The position numbers and the translations under genes are program-made. The notes below the pieces were generated by a model. That model did not search any database. It was not told the DNA's origin and saw only the letters and a list, made by a program, of their open reading frames with translations. Shown here one piece after another: positions 42,297 to 50,561 of a stretch of 64,000 bases of DNA (positions are counted from its first letter, which is position 1; the number at the start of each line of letters is the position of its first letter). The stretch is from contig SXSC01000082.1 of NCBI GenBank assembly GCA_005792355.1, forward strand, positions 1 to 64,000. Direction: 5' to 3'. This stretch comes from Opitutaceae bacterium (lineage in GTDB: Bacteria > Verrucomicrobiota > Verrucomicrobiia > Opitutales > Opitutaceae).

Positions 42297-45200
42297 TCAT
42301 TTCTTCGCCGCCGCCTCCCTGGTCATCCGCGCGAGCGTTTCGCGGGCGACCTTGTATTCCGCGGCGCAGCCGAGCTTCACCAGGAGTTGCTGGAAACGCG
42401 GGTCCTCGCGCCGTGGGTCCCACATTGAATCCCAATATAAACGGCGCCAGATCACTAGTGGCGTCCGCTCAAGATAAGGCAGCGCTTCGTCGAAACGGCC
42501 CAACGCACCGAGCACGAAACCCCGCTGCGGGCTCGTCTCCGGGAGGACCTTGAGGTATTCATCCGCGTGGGCGACCGCTTCCTCGCGAAGCCCCGCCTGG
42601 CACAGCACCCAAATCGCCGAGCTGTCCGCATCGCGCCGCGGGTTTTTGTCGCGATGCTGCCGAACCAGTCGCGCCGTCTCGACGGCTTCAGTTTTTCGAC
42701 CGAGTGCGAACAGCACCCGTGCTTGCTGACCCAGGATGGGCATATAGTCCGACCGCAGGGACTTCGCGCGATCCGAGATGTTCAGCGCGTCGTCGAAGCG
42801 CTGGGCGTAGAAGTTGGCTTCAGCGTAGGTGGTGAGGTTCACGGCAGCCAAGGGATCGAGCTTCGTCGCTGTGACATATTCCAAGATGCCCCGGTCGAGC
42901 TGACCTTGGCTCAGCAGCAGGATCGCGTGCCAGGCGTGAGCCACCGCGTTGGTGGGACTTAACGTCAAGGCCTTCTGAAACTGCTGCCCGGATTCCGCGA
43001 AGCGCTTTTCGAGAAATAGGCAGTAGGCCAGCGCGGGATAAGCATCGGGCAACGCGGGATCGAGGTCGATGGCGCGCTGCGCCTCAGCCCTGGCCCGCGC
43101 AATGTCGTCCGGCGCGACTCGATCTATCTGCCCGTCTTGAAGGGCATAGGTGTTGCGCATCACGAGCAGGTCCGCCATTGCGGCGTGGGCTTGGGCAAAT
43201 TCCGGGGCGAGCGCGATGGCCTTCTTGATCGCGGCCTCCGCCTGCGCGAAGCCATCCTTGGTGCGCAGATTCCAAAAAAACCGGCCTTCCAAGAAAAGCC
43301 GATACGCCTCCGGATTCACTTCCTTCGCCGCGCGCGCCGCGCCGACGAGCTTGAGCTTCAGGTTCTCCGCAATCCCGCCGGCAATGTCATCCTGCAAGGC
43401 GAAGATGTTCTTCAGCTCACCATCGAACTTTTTGCTCCAGACCAAATCGCCCGTATCCGCCCGGCTGAGCCGCGCCGTCACGCGCGCCATGGTACCGACA
43501 CTTTGCACGCTACCGTCGACGAGGTAGGCGACGTTGAGCTGCCGGCCCATGTCCTGAGTGGTCGCATTCTTGTCCTTGAAGTAGAACGCCGAGGCCCGCG
43601 CCGCCACGCGCAGCCCCGGCACCGTGGCGAGCAGATTGAGCAACTCCTCACTGATGCCCTCGGAAAACCCCTCGCTTTCCTTGTCGCCACCGATGGCCTT
43701 GAACGCGAGCACGGCGATGGATTTCGGGTCGGAAGCGGTCGCCGCCGCAGCAGGCTTCGGTGCACGGGCAACGAGTTGCTTGAATCGCTCGTCTTCACGG
43801 AGCGAATCGAAGAGCGGATTGAGCTCGAGCACCTTGGCCGTGAGCGGGTAGTTCACCCAATAGTTCTTGAATAACATCTCGGACTTGTCAGGCAACTGGA
43901 CGGCCTTTTCCAAGATGGCGAGTGCTTGGTCGCGATGCCCCAACAGCAGGGCCAGTCCGGCCAGCCCGCCCTCCGGCGAGAAGTAGGTCCCCGGCGTCCA
44001 GCCACGCTGTTCCAATTGCAGGCGGATAGTTTCGGCTGCTGCCATCTGCCCGTTCTTGCCGAGCGCCCAAGCGCGCCAATAGAGAGCATGGCCGTCAGCT
44101 GGATTGGCGGCGATCTCGTGATCCGCGGCCTGCAGCGCGGCCTGCCAGTCAGCCTGTGCAGCCTCGCGGTGGCCGGCGGCCTCGTGAGCGAAGGCCGTTA
44201 GTACGGCACGGGGTCCCGAAAATACAAACGAATGGAGGTAGGTGCGAGGCATGCGTTGGTAGATGGCGAGAGCCCTGCCCGGATCTCGCAGCATGAGCGC
44301 CGCAAAACCGGCGATCGCGCCGCCACGGTCCTCGAGAAAATTCCACGCCGGCCATTTGGCGAGCGCCGCACTAGCGCCGGCCAGATCGCCGCGCCAGAAT
44401 AAGCGCACGATCAATTCCCACCCGAGGGCACGCCCGGTAGGCTGGCGGGCAAGCGAGCGGGCAAGCAAGTCCTCGGCCTCGATAAACCGGCCGGCGGCGA
44501 GCAGATAGGCGACCGAGTCGCACCAGGCTGAGCCATCGTTTGGCGCCAAGGCAGCAGCGCGGTCGAACATGGCTGACGCCTCATCGACCTTGCCGGAGCG
44601 GCCTAATTTGCGTCCGAGCACACGAAGCACTTGATAGTTTCTCGGTGCCTGCTGCGCGAGGGCGCGCAGGTCGCGTTCGGTAATAGCCTGATCAAGCCCG
44701 ATGTAGTCCGCTGCCGAGGCCTGGGCCACCCGCGCATCGATTGAATCCGGATCGAGTCGCATGGCGCGCTCGACTTGCATGCGCATCGAGGCAAGGCGGG
44801 ATGCGGTGCGGTCGAACGCCATCCGATACATGTCGGCCGACAACTGGCCGTAAACGGCCCAAGCTTCAGCGTTGGCGACATCGAGAGCGACGGCCTTCTT
44901 GAGGAGTTCCTCGGCCGTGGAGAAACTTTCGCTCATCGCGTCGTCCCCCTCCTGAAAAATGAAGCGGGCCTTGACGATGAGCTGGCGGGCTTCGGAGAGC
45001 GGTGCGGAGGCGCTCGCGGAGGTGGGCGTGCGCGTCCCTGCGCCCGCATTTGGCGTTGGGCGCAACGCCACGAAGCCGGCAACTCCGAGCCCGACGACCA
45101 CCGCCGCGATCCATACCGGCGCGGGGACGCGGCGCACCGTCGAAGTGGCACGGGGCTCCTGACCCGTGTTTGCTGAAACCTCGGGTCGGGAGACCCGTGC

Positions 45201-45641
45201 CCCGTCCGGACCTCCCAACAACGCCTTCACCCGCGCGCAAAACGCCGCGCTCGTCTCGCCGGCGGGCAGGCGCGTCCATTGCACGGCGAGAAACGAGTCG
45301 GGCACGTCGGCGCCGCTGTCGCGCGTGTCGTCGATGGTGATGGGGACGATAAATGATTTTGATTTCCCCATCGCCTCGGTGCGCCGGTCGGCGAGCCGCC
45401 ATTCGATCCGGAAATATCCCTCGGGCCGCGCCTGCGTGTTGGCGGAGATGATCGGCAGGAAGAGCGCGCACTCCTTGATTTGCTGGCGGATTTTCCCGTC
45501 CCACGCGTCGCCGCCGACAAGCTCGCTCTGGTCGAACCACACCTCGATGCCGGCCGCGCGCAGCGCCTCGCAGATGCGACGCGCGGCGTCGGCGTCCTGC
45601 GAGGCATACGACAAGAAAACCGCCTTGTTGGATTCACTCAT
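42297..45641 (-). CDS. TIR domain - transmembrane - TPR - FlgO/TolB-like - TPR signalling protein
   Basis: 1,114 residues from ATG 45641, just before the TIR start KAVFLSYASQDADAARRI; an upstream extension of 26 codons is rejected. TIR domain about 8-130, with GIEVWFDQSEL, PIISAN and a conserved Glu in FRIEWRLADRR, the position of the catalytic Glu in NAD-cleaving TIRs. One TM helix at about 171-193 (PVWIAAVVVGLGVAGFVAL). TPR-like array about 220-620. Residues about 640-770 resemble the FlgO/TolB-like domain common in CadC/adenylate-cyclase-type proteins (SIAVLAFKAIGGDKESEGFS, YLVDGSVQSVG, GDLVWSKKFDGEL, IFALQDDIAGGI). A second TPR array covers about 775-1075. Probably an inner-membrane protein with a cytoplasmic TIR and a large outer sensor part. 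Function unknown; no defence partner genes adjoin it. Confidence 0.82.
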   Translation of the reverse strand: MSESNKAVFLSYASQDADAARRICEALRAAGIEVWFDQSELVGGDAWDGKIRQQIKECALFLPIISANTQARPEGYFRIEWRLADRRTEAMGKSKSFIVPITIDDTRDSGADVPDSFLAVQWTRLPAGETSAAFCARVKALLGGPDGARVSRPEVSANTGQEPRATSTVRRVPAPVWIAAVVVGLGVAGFVALRPTPNAGAGTRTPTSASASAPLSEARQLIVKARFIFQEGDDAMSESFSTAEELLKKAVALDVANAEAWAVYGQLSADMYRMAFDRTASRLASMRMQVERAMRLDPDSIDARVAQASAADYIGLDQAITERDLRALAQQAPRNYQVLRVLGRKLGRSGKVDEASAMFDRAAALAPNDGSAWCDSVAYLLAAGRFIEAEDLLARSLARQPTGRALGWELIVRLFWRGDLAGASAALAKWPAWNFLEDRGGAIAGFAALMLRDPGRALAIYQRMPRTYLHSFVFSGPRAVLTAFAHEAAGHREAAQADWQAALQAADHEIAANPADGHALYWRAWALGKNGQMAAAETIRLQLEQRGWTPGTYFSPEGGLAGLALLLGHRDQALAILEKAVQLPDKSEMLFKNYWVNYPLTAKVLELNPLFDSLREDERFKQLVARAPKPAAAATASDPKSIAVLAFKAIGGDKESEGFSEGISEELLNLLATVPGLRVAARASAFYFKDKNATTQDMGRQLNVAYLVDGSVQSVGTMARVTARLSRADTGDLVWSKKFDGELKNIFALQDDIAGGIAENLKLKLVGAARAAKEVNPEAYRLFLEGRFFWNLRTKDGFAQAEAAIKKAIALAPEFAQAHAAMADLLVMRNTYALQDGQIDRVAPDDIARARAEAQRAIDLDPALPDAYPALAYCLFLEKRFAESGQQFQKALTLSPTNAVAHAWHAILLLSQGQLDRGILEYVTATKLDPLAAVNLTTYAEANFYAQRFDDALNISDRAKSLRSDYMPILGQQARVLFALGRKTEAVETARLVRQHRDKNPRRDADSSAIWVLCQAGLREEAVAHADEYLKVLPETSPQRGFVLGALGRFDEALPYLERTPLVIWRRLYWDSMWDPRREDPRFQQLLVKLGCAAEYKVARETLARMTREAAAKK

Positions 45642-46267
45642 ACCTATGCTGAAACCCGGGGCTGTCCGTTCGCCAAGGCCGCGGCCACATGAGCGAAGAG
45701 AAGATGGCCCACGGAACACACGGAAGAGAATTCAGGTTTCGTGTGTTCCCTGGGCCAAAGGACTGAACGGCGTGGAAATATTTTTTCTGTCTTCCCTGTC
45801 TTTTGATCCGGACACTCCGGACAGAAAGATTCCGGACAGAAAAATTTCCAACCGCCGCGCCGCACCTGGATCTTGCAACGCGGAGCTCGCGGAGGGCGCG
45901 GAGAAGAAACCCGCCGCAGGACGGGCGGGCGCTGGCTCGCCTTGGGCGAGTGGAGCGTTGGGCGTTATTCCGGGGCTGACGGGGCATGGTAACGGCCCGG
46001 AGAGTTGGCACCGCGCGAGGACGCGTCGAGGCCAGAAACGCCCGGTGACGAAGGAAGGGCGCATGCCAGGCGCCCATCGCGCGGCGCGGCGGAGAGAAAC
46101 CGCCGAGCCGTGAAGAAACCGAAGTCGATTCCCCGGGTTGGGTTTCGCCGCGCGCGCCTCGCGGGTTGGGGGCACCCCGCCTCCAAGAGGGGCGTCCTCC
46201 CATTCGAAGCGGCTCAGAATTCAAAGGAGTATTACCAGACCTCCCGCAGCGGTCAGAAGGATCGCCG
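45642..46267. other. 626-base spacer, repeat-derived, no supported gene
   Basis: Contains the inverted repeat at 45705-45757 and a short region (about 45783-45845) where ctgtc/gacag and tccgga-type words recur in both orientations. From about 45880 to 46215 the sequence is GC-rich without a protein-like frame. The promoter of the TIR gene should lie near 45650-45700. Confidence 0.55.
45705..45757. repeat. 18-base inverted repeat upstream of the TIR gene
   Basis: Left arm 45705-45722 and right arm 45740-45757 are reverse complements at 17 of 18 positions (tggccca(c/g)ggaacacacg), with a 17-base loop. It looks like a dispersed palindromic element; a regulatory role for the TIR gene is possible by position. 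Confidence 0.6.
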
Positions 46268-47518
46268 TCAGTCGAGCCGGAAGAAATCGCGGGCGTTGTC
46301 GTGGAGGATTCGCCGCGCGAGCCGCTCGGCCGTGGCGCGGCTGAAATACCCCGCGGCCAATTTTTCCTCCAGCACCTCGGCAATCAGTTGCCGCGCCGTC
46401 TGCATCGCGCCGTAGGTTTCCTCCACGTGCCAGTTGTCGCCACCCAGCATCATGCGGGATTCGTTGGGCAGCACCTCAATCGCCTCGTGCAGCGCCAGCT
46501 TGAAGTGCGACGGACTCAGCAGGAACGACCAGGTCAAATCCAACCAGATATTGCGATAGACGAAGGCCATCCCGAGCAGGTCGCGGCTCCAGGGGTAGGC
46601 GAGGTGCATCAGGAGGAAGCGGGTGCGGGGATGCCGTTCAACCAGCCCGGCGACGCCGAGGGGGTGCGAACTGCGAATGATCCCCGTGCCGAGATGCATC
46701 TGCACCGGAACATCCCGCGTGGCGGCGATCCGGCACAGATGATCCACGATGAAATCACCAAACGCCTTCCGTTCGGCTGGCGGCGGCGCGGCGCGGCCCC
46801 AGGCGGCGCGGGCCAGGCCTTCGTCCGGCTCGTCGAAATGGATGTCGCGGTCGTAGGCGAGTGCGTTCTTCAGCGCGACCTGGCCGCGCGCGGCCAGGCC
46901 GGCCACGAGTTGGTCGAGGGCGACCAGATATTCGTCGAAGGAATCCGCTTTCAGGCCCGCGCGTTGCAGGAGTTCGTGCGCACTGTTGCCGTTGTGATCG
47001 CGCGAAACGGGATGCCAGCCCAGCGCGAGCGAGTTGATGCGCATGACTGAACGGTAGTTCGCCCCCAGCGCGGGCCGGGGATCGAGCAGCGGGTCGTTGT
47101 AGGCGTCGGTGATGACGGTCGTGACGCGCGCGCGGTGCAGGACCTCGCGCTGCCAGTCGGGCCGGCGATGGGCCGCGCGCACGGCGGCATCGAGTGCCGG
47201 CCAGTTGTCGCGCGTGATCTCCGCAGAGCCATCGCCGTGCAACTCGACGACGGCGCGCACGAGATTCCGGACGAAGAAATTTGAGCCGCTGTGATCCAAA
47301 AACGGCGCGAGCGATTCCCAGGTCGTGGGGCCGGCCCCCGCGAGCATCGGGTCGGAATCGCGCGATTCGGACGGCAGGCAATACGGCCGGGCCTGCGCCC
47401 AGCCGGCATAGCTCTGCTGGAACAGTTGCAGCAGGTTGACTTCGCGCTGGAGGATGACCTCGGGCAGATGATGCTCATGCACGTCAACGATGGGGAGTTG
47501 TTCGATGAATTTGTGCAT
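46268..47518 (-). CDS. Amidohydrolase-family metal-dependent hydrolase (TIM barrel)
   Basis: 416 residues. It has the amidohydrolase signatures in order: an N-terminal metal site H14-E-H16 (IVDVHEHHLPEV), QMHLGTGI in the middle, LMHLAYPW, and a C-terminal GGDNWH with the metal-binding Asp. The family is the 'amidohydrolase 2' group, which includes decarboxylases and lactonases and is distantly related to uronate isomerase. No signal peptide, so cytoplasmic. It stands alone between long spacers; the substrate cannot be deduced. Confidence 0.8.
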   Translation of the reverse strand: MHKFIEQLPIVDVHEHHLPEVILQREVNLLQLFQQSYAGWAQARPYCLPSESRDSDPMLAGAGPTTWESLAPFLDHSGSNFFVRNLVRAVVELHGDGSAEITRDNWPALDAAVRAAHRRPDWQREVLHRARVTTVITDAYNDPLLDPRPALGANYRSVMRINSLALGWHPVSRDHNGNSAHELLQRAGLKADSFDEYLVALDQLVAGLAARGQVALKNALAYDRDIHFDEPDEGLARAAWGRAAPPPAERKAFGDFIVDHLCRIAATRDVPVQMHLGTGIIRSSHPLGVAGLVERHPRTRFLLMHLAYPWSRDLLGMAFVYRNIWLDLTWSFLLSPSHFKLALHEAIEVLPNESRMMLGGDNWHVEETYGAMQTARQLIAEVLEEKLAAGYFSRATAERLARRILHDNARDFFRLD

Positions 47519-47885
47519 AGGGTCGGATCAGGTTTTATTGGATTCCAGATCAGCCGGAACGATTTGGTGGTGGGTCGGGGCGTCGCTGGGCGACGCGAAA
47601 TTACGCTGCGAATGAATCGAGATTTTTCGGAAGAAAGTCCAGTTTCACCCGGCGGGAGTCGGCACGATGGGCGCATCTGCCGGTTGACGGTTCGCGCGGA
47701 CGGCGGTTTTCCAGCCGCCCAAATACGGCGACAAGAGTGTCGCCGATCCGTCGGATTCACGAGCTCTCCGAAGACCGACAATCGGGAGATGCACCCGTTG
47801 GTTGCGCCCGCCATAACGAGATCTTGCCAGCGCAACCGCTCCACCCGACCATTGTGTTCCGCCCCGCACCCCACGATTCACCGCA
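47519..47885. other. 367-base divergent spacer with two short hairpins
   Basis: No gene seen. Perfect or near-perfect hairpins lie at 47702-47719 (ggcggttttccagccgcc) and 47727-47744 (ggcgaca-agag-tgtcgcc). The spacer separates the minus-strand amidohydrolase from the plus-strand hydrolase cluster and should hold both promoters. Confidence 0.6.
47702..47744. repeat. Paired small palindromes
   Basis: Two adjacent stem-loops: a 6-7 bp stem with the loop tttcca-like at 47702-47719, and a perfect 7-bp stem with the loop agag at 47727-47744. They resemble REP-like clustered palindromes. Confidence 0.5.
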
Positions 47886-48785
47886 ATGCAACGCGTCGTC
47901 CTCGCCCTCCTTGTTTGCGCAACCTTGATTGGGTCCGAGGTCCGCGGGGCGGCGCAAGATCGGGCCGCCGTTTCCCGCACGGAGGACGTCGTCTACGGCC
48001 GAAAGTTTGGCACGGCGCTGACCCTCGACGTGTTCCAGCCGGCCAAGCCGAATGGTCACGGTCTGCTGTTCATGGCGAGCGGCGGGTGGATTTCTAGCCA
48101 CGATGCCGTTAACGCCGGTTGGTTTCAGCCAGCCCTCGATCGCGGCTACACCGTTTTCGCCGTCGTGCACGGATCGCAGCCGCGGTTTATCATTCCCGAA
48201 ATCGTCGAGGACATTCATCGGGCTGTTCGCTTTGTCCGCCATCATGCGGCCAAATATGGAATTCGCCCCGATGCGCTCGGCATCATGGGCGGCAGTGCCG
48301 GCGGGCATCTCTCCCTCACGCTGGGCACCCAGGGTGGGCCGGGCAGGGCGGACGCCAAGGATCCGGTCGACCGGGAAAGCAGCGCGGTGCAGGCCGTCGC
48401 TTGTTTTTTCCCACCCACGGATTTTCTCAATTACGGTCAGCCGGGCGAGGACGCCGTGGGCGTCGGGGTGCTGAAGAAATTCCAGCCCGCGTTCGGCGCT
48501 CGCTCGGGCACCGCGGACAGCCGGCAGATCTTCGGCCGGGAAATCTCCCCGGTCAATTTCGTCACGGCCAGTCTTCCTCCCACCTTGATCATTCACGGCG
48601 ACGCCGACCGGCTCGTGCCCATCCAACAATCGGAAATATTCCTGCAGAAGGCGCGCGACGCCGGGGTCAGCCAGGTGCAGCTCGTCCGCCGGCCCGGGAA
48701 GGAGCATGGCTGGAAGGAACTGCCGGAGGACCTTCCGCTGCTGGCGGATTGGTTCGATCGACACCTGCGCGGGATCACAAAGTAA
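47886..48785 (+). CDS. Secreted alpha/beta hydrolase (esterase/lipase, BD-FAE-like)
   Basis: 299 residues with a signal peptide (RVVLALLVCATLIGSEVRGAA). Catalytic residues are visible: Ser137 in GIMGGSAGGHLS, Asp241 in HGDADRLVP and His274 in KEHGW. An early DVFQPAK...ASGGW segment forms the oxyanion side. It probably de-esterifies carbohydrate or a related ester outside the cytoplasm. The sulfatase gene begins 6 bases after its stop, so the two are likely co-transcribed. Confidence 0.85.
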   Translation: MQRVVLALLVCATLIGSEVRGAAQDRAAVSRTEDVVYGRKFGTALTLDVFQPAKPNGHGLLFMASGGWISSHDAVNAGWFQPALDRGYTVFAVVHGSQPRFIIPEIVEDIHRAVRFVRHHAAKYGIRPDALGIMGGSAGGHLSLTLGTQGGPGRADAKDPVDRESSAVQAVACFFPPTDFLNYGQPGEDAVGVGVLKKFQPAFGARSGTADSRQIFGREISPVNFVTASLPPTLIIHGDADRLVPIQQSEIFLQKARDAGVSQVQLVRRPGKEHGWKELPEDLPLLADWFDRHLRGITK

Positions 48786-48791
48786 CGGCCG

Positions 48792-50414
48792 ATGCGGAAC
48801 GATTTATTCAGCTTCGGTCACGTGGGCTGGCAACGAATGCTCCGCCCGTATTTCCGTTTGCTGGCCGGGGCCGCGCTCATGCTGCCGTCTCCGAGTTTCG
48901 CCGCCGCGGAAACGCGGCAGCCCAACATTGTGCTCCTCCTCGCCGACGACATGGGCTTCTCCGACCTGGGGGTTTATGGCAGCGAGATTAAGACGCCGAA
49001 CCTGGATACGCTGGCCGCGGGCGGGCTGCGTTTTTCGCAGTTCTACAACTGTGCCCTGTGCGGCCCGTCGCGCGCGGCACTGATGACGGGGTTGCACCCG
49101 CACCAGGTTGGAATCTTCAACTGGACGGGGTTGCTCAACGATCGCTGCGTGACGGCGTTCGAGTTGTTCAAACGGGCGGGCTACGCGACGTGCGCGGTGG
49201 GCCGGCTCGACATGGTGACGGCGGAAAACTGGCACGACCCCGCGATGATCGCGCGCCACGTGGACCGCTTCCTCGGCAGCACGGGGCACACGGGGCCGGG
49301 AAATTATTTCAAGGCGGTGCGCACGACGCCCTTCCACCGCGACGGCGAGCCTTTCACGTTGCCGCCCGAAGGCAGCTACAAGACCGACTTCATCACGGAC
49401 TTCGCGGTGGATTTCATCCGCGGCGCCGCGGCGCAAGCTCGGCCGTTTTTTCTGTATATGGCGCATTATGCGCCGCACTGGCCGCTGCACGCAAAACCGG
49501 AGGACATCGCGAAGTATCGCGAGCTTTACCGCACGCTCGGCTGGGATGAACTGCGCGTGCGCCGGCACCGGCGGTTGATCGAGCAGGGGCTGATTTCCGC
49601 CAACACCAAACTCTCGCCCCGCGACTCGCGCGTGCCCGCCTGGGCGGACGCGACGGACCAGGACTGGGAGGCCGAGCGCATGGCCGTCTACGCCGCGCAG
49701 GTGGATACGCTCGATCAAAGCGTGGGCCGCGTGATGGCGGCGCTGCGGAGCACCGGCGCGGACAAAAATACCCTCGTGCTTTTCCTCTCGGACAACGGTG
49801 CGTCCGACCAGTCGAGGACGGCGGAGCTGGACAAGCCGGGTGAAACCTGGCGCGTCGACGGGACCAAGACGAGGGTCGGCAACCAACCGGGCATCCAGCC
49901 GGGCCCCGCCGACAACTTCGTGACCGGAGGCCCGCCGTGGGCCAACGTCTCGAACACGCCGTTTCGGCAGAACAAGCAAACGAATCACGAGGGCGGCATC
50001 GCGTCGCCGCTGATCGCTTGGTGGCCGGGCGTGGTGGCGAAGCCCGGCGCCATTTCAGCGGAATTGGCGCATATCACCGACATCATGGCCACGTGTCTCG
50101 AGGTGGGCGGCGTCGAATATCCGAAGCACTTCGGCGAGCGCAGCGTGCTGCCGTTGGCGGGCCGGAGCCTGCTGCCGGTGTTGCGGAGCGGCCAGCGGGC
50201 CGGGCATGCGTCGCTCTGCTGGGCGACAGCGGGCAATCGGGCCGTGCGCGTGGGCCGGTGGAAACTGGTCTCGCTCAAAGACGGGCCGTGGGAACTTTAC
50301 GACCTCGCCGTGGACCGCACCGAGTTGAATGATCTCTCCCGGCAGCTGCCGGAGCGCGCCCAGGCGATGGCGGCGATCTTCGAAGCGTGGCAGAAAGCCG
50401 ACGGCACAGAATAG
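48792..50414 (+). CDS. Secreted sulfatase (type I, formylglycine-dependent) with altered GKWHLG motif
   Basis: 540 residues. The signal-like N-terminus runs to PSPSFAAAE; ATG 48837 could be the real start. The metal site ADDMGFSD and the formylglycine motif Cys90-G-P-S-R (CxPSR) are intact, as are LSDNGA and the C-terminal FRQNKQTNHEGG with Lys and His. The usual GKWHLG, which supplies an active-site Lys and His, reads G137-R-L-D-M here, followed by an unusual segment rich in NWHDP and GSTGHTGPGNY. This suggests a divergent subfamily with a different substrate, or lowered activity. Co-transcribed with the hydrolase and followed by a TonB receptor, it fits a locus for sulfated polysaccharide or ester use. 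Confidence 0.87.
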   Translation: MRNDLFSFGHVGWQRMLRPYFRLLAGAALMLPSPSFAAAETRQPNIVLLLADDMGFSDLGVYGSEIKTPNLDTLAAGGLRFSQFYNCALCGPSRAALMTGLHPHQVGIFNWTGLLNDRCVTAFELFKRAGYATCAVGRLDMVTAENWHDPAMIARHVDRFLGSTGHTGPGNYFKAVRTTPFHRDGEPFTLPPEGSYKTDFITDFAVDFIRGAAAQARPFFLYMAHYAPHWPLHAKPEDIAKYRELYRTLGWDELRVRRHRRLIEQGLISANTKLSPRDSRVPAWADATDQDWEAERMAVYAAQVDTLDQSVGRVMAALRSTGADKNTLVLFLSDNGASDQSRTAELDKPGETWRVDGTKTRVGNQPGIQPGPADNFVTGGPPWANVSNTPFRQNKQTNHEGGIASPLIAWWPGVVAKPGAISAELAHITDIMATCLEVGGVEYPKHFGERSVLPLAGRSLLPVLRSGQRAGHASLCWATAGNRAVRVGRWKLVSLKDGPWELYDLAVDRTELNDLSRQLPERAQAMAAIFEAWQKADGTE

Positions 50415-50561
50415 CCGTCGGATCGCGTGTCGCACTCCCTGAAGACTTGCCCCCATGCGCATCAACCCAATGGAGCGGCTGCCGGCCGCAATCTTGTCAG
50501 AAAAATGAAGTCAAAAGAATCTCTTCAGAATCAGGCTCATGCCCAAACGCCCCCGCTCCAA

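Noticed and set aside
42297-45641. Calling the TIR protein an anti-phage defence gene
   Set aside because: No defence partner, nuclease or prophage genes adjoin it; a TIR domain alone does not establish that role.
45880-46215. Short frames in the GC-rich spacer next to the amidohydrolase
   Set aside because: Translations are Arg/Pro/Ala-rich in all frames, with no start context or homology.
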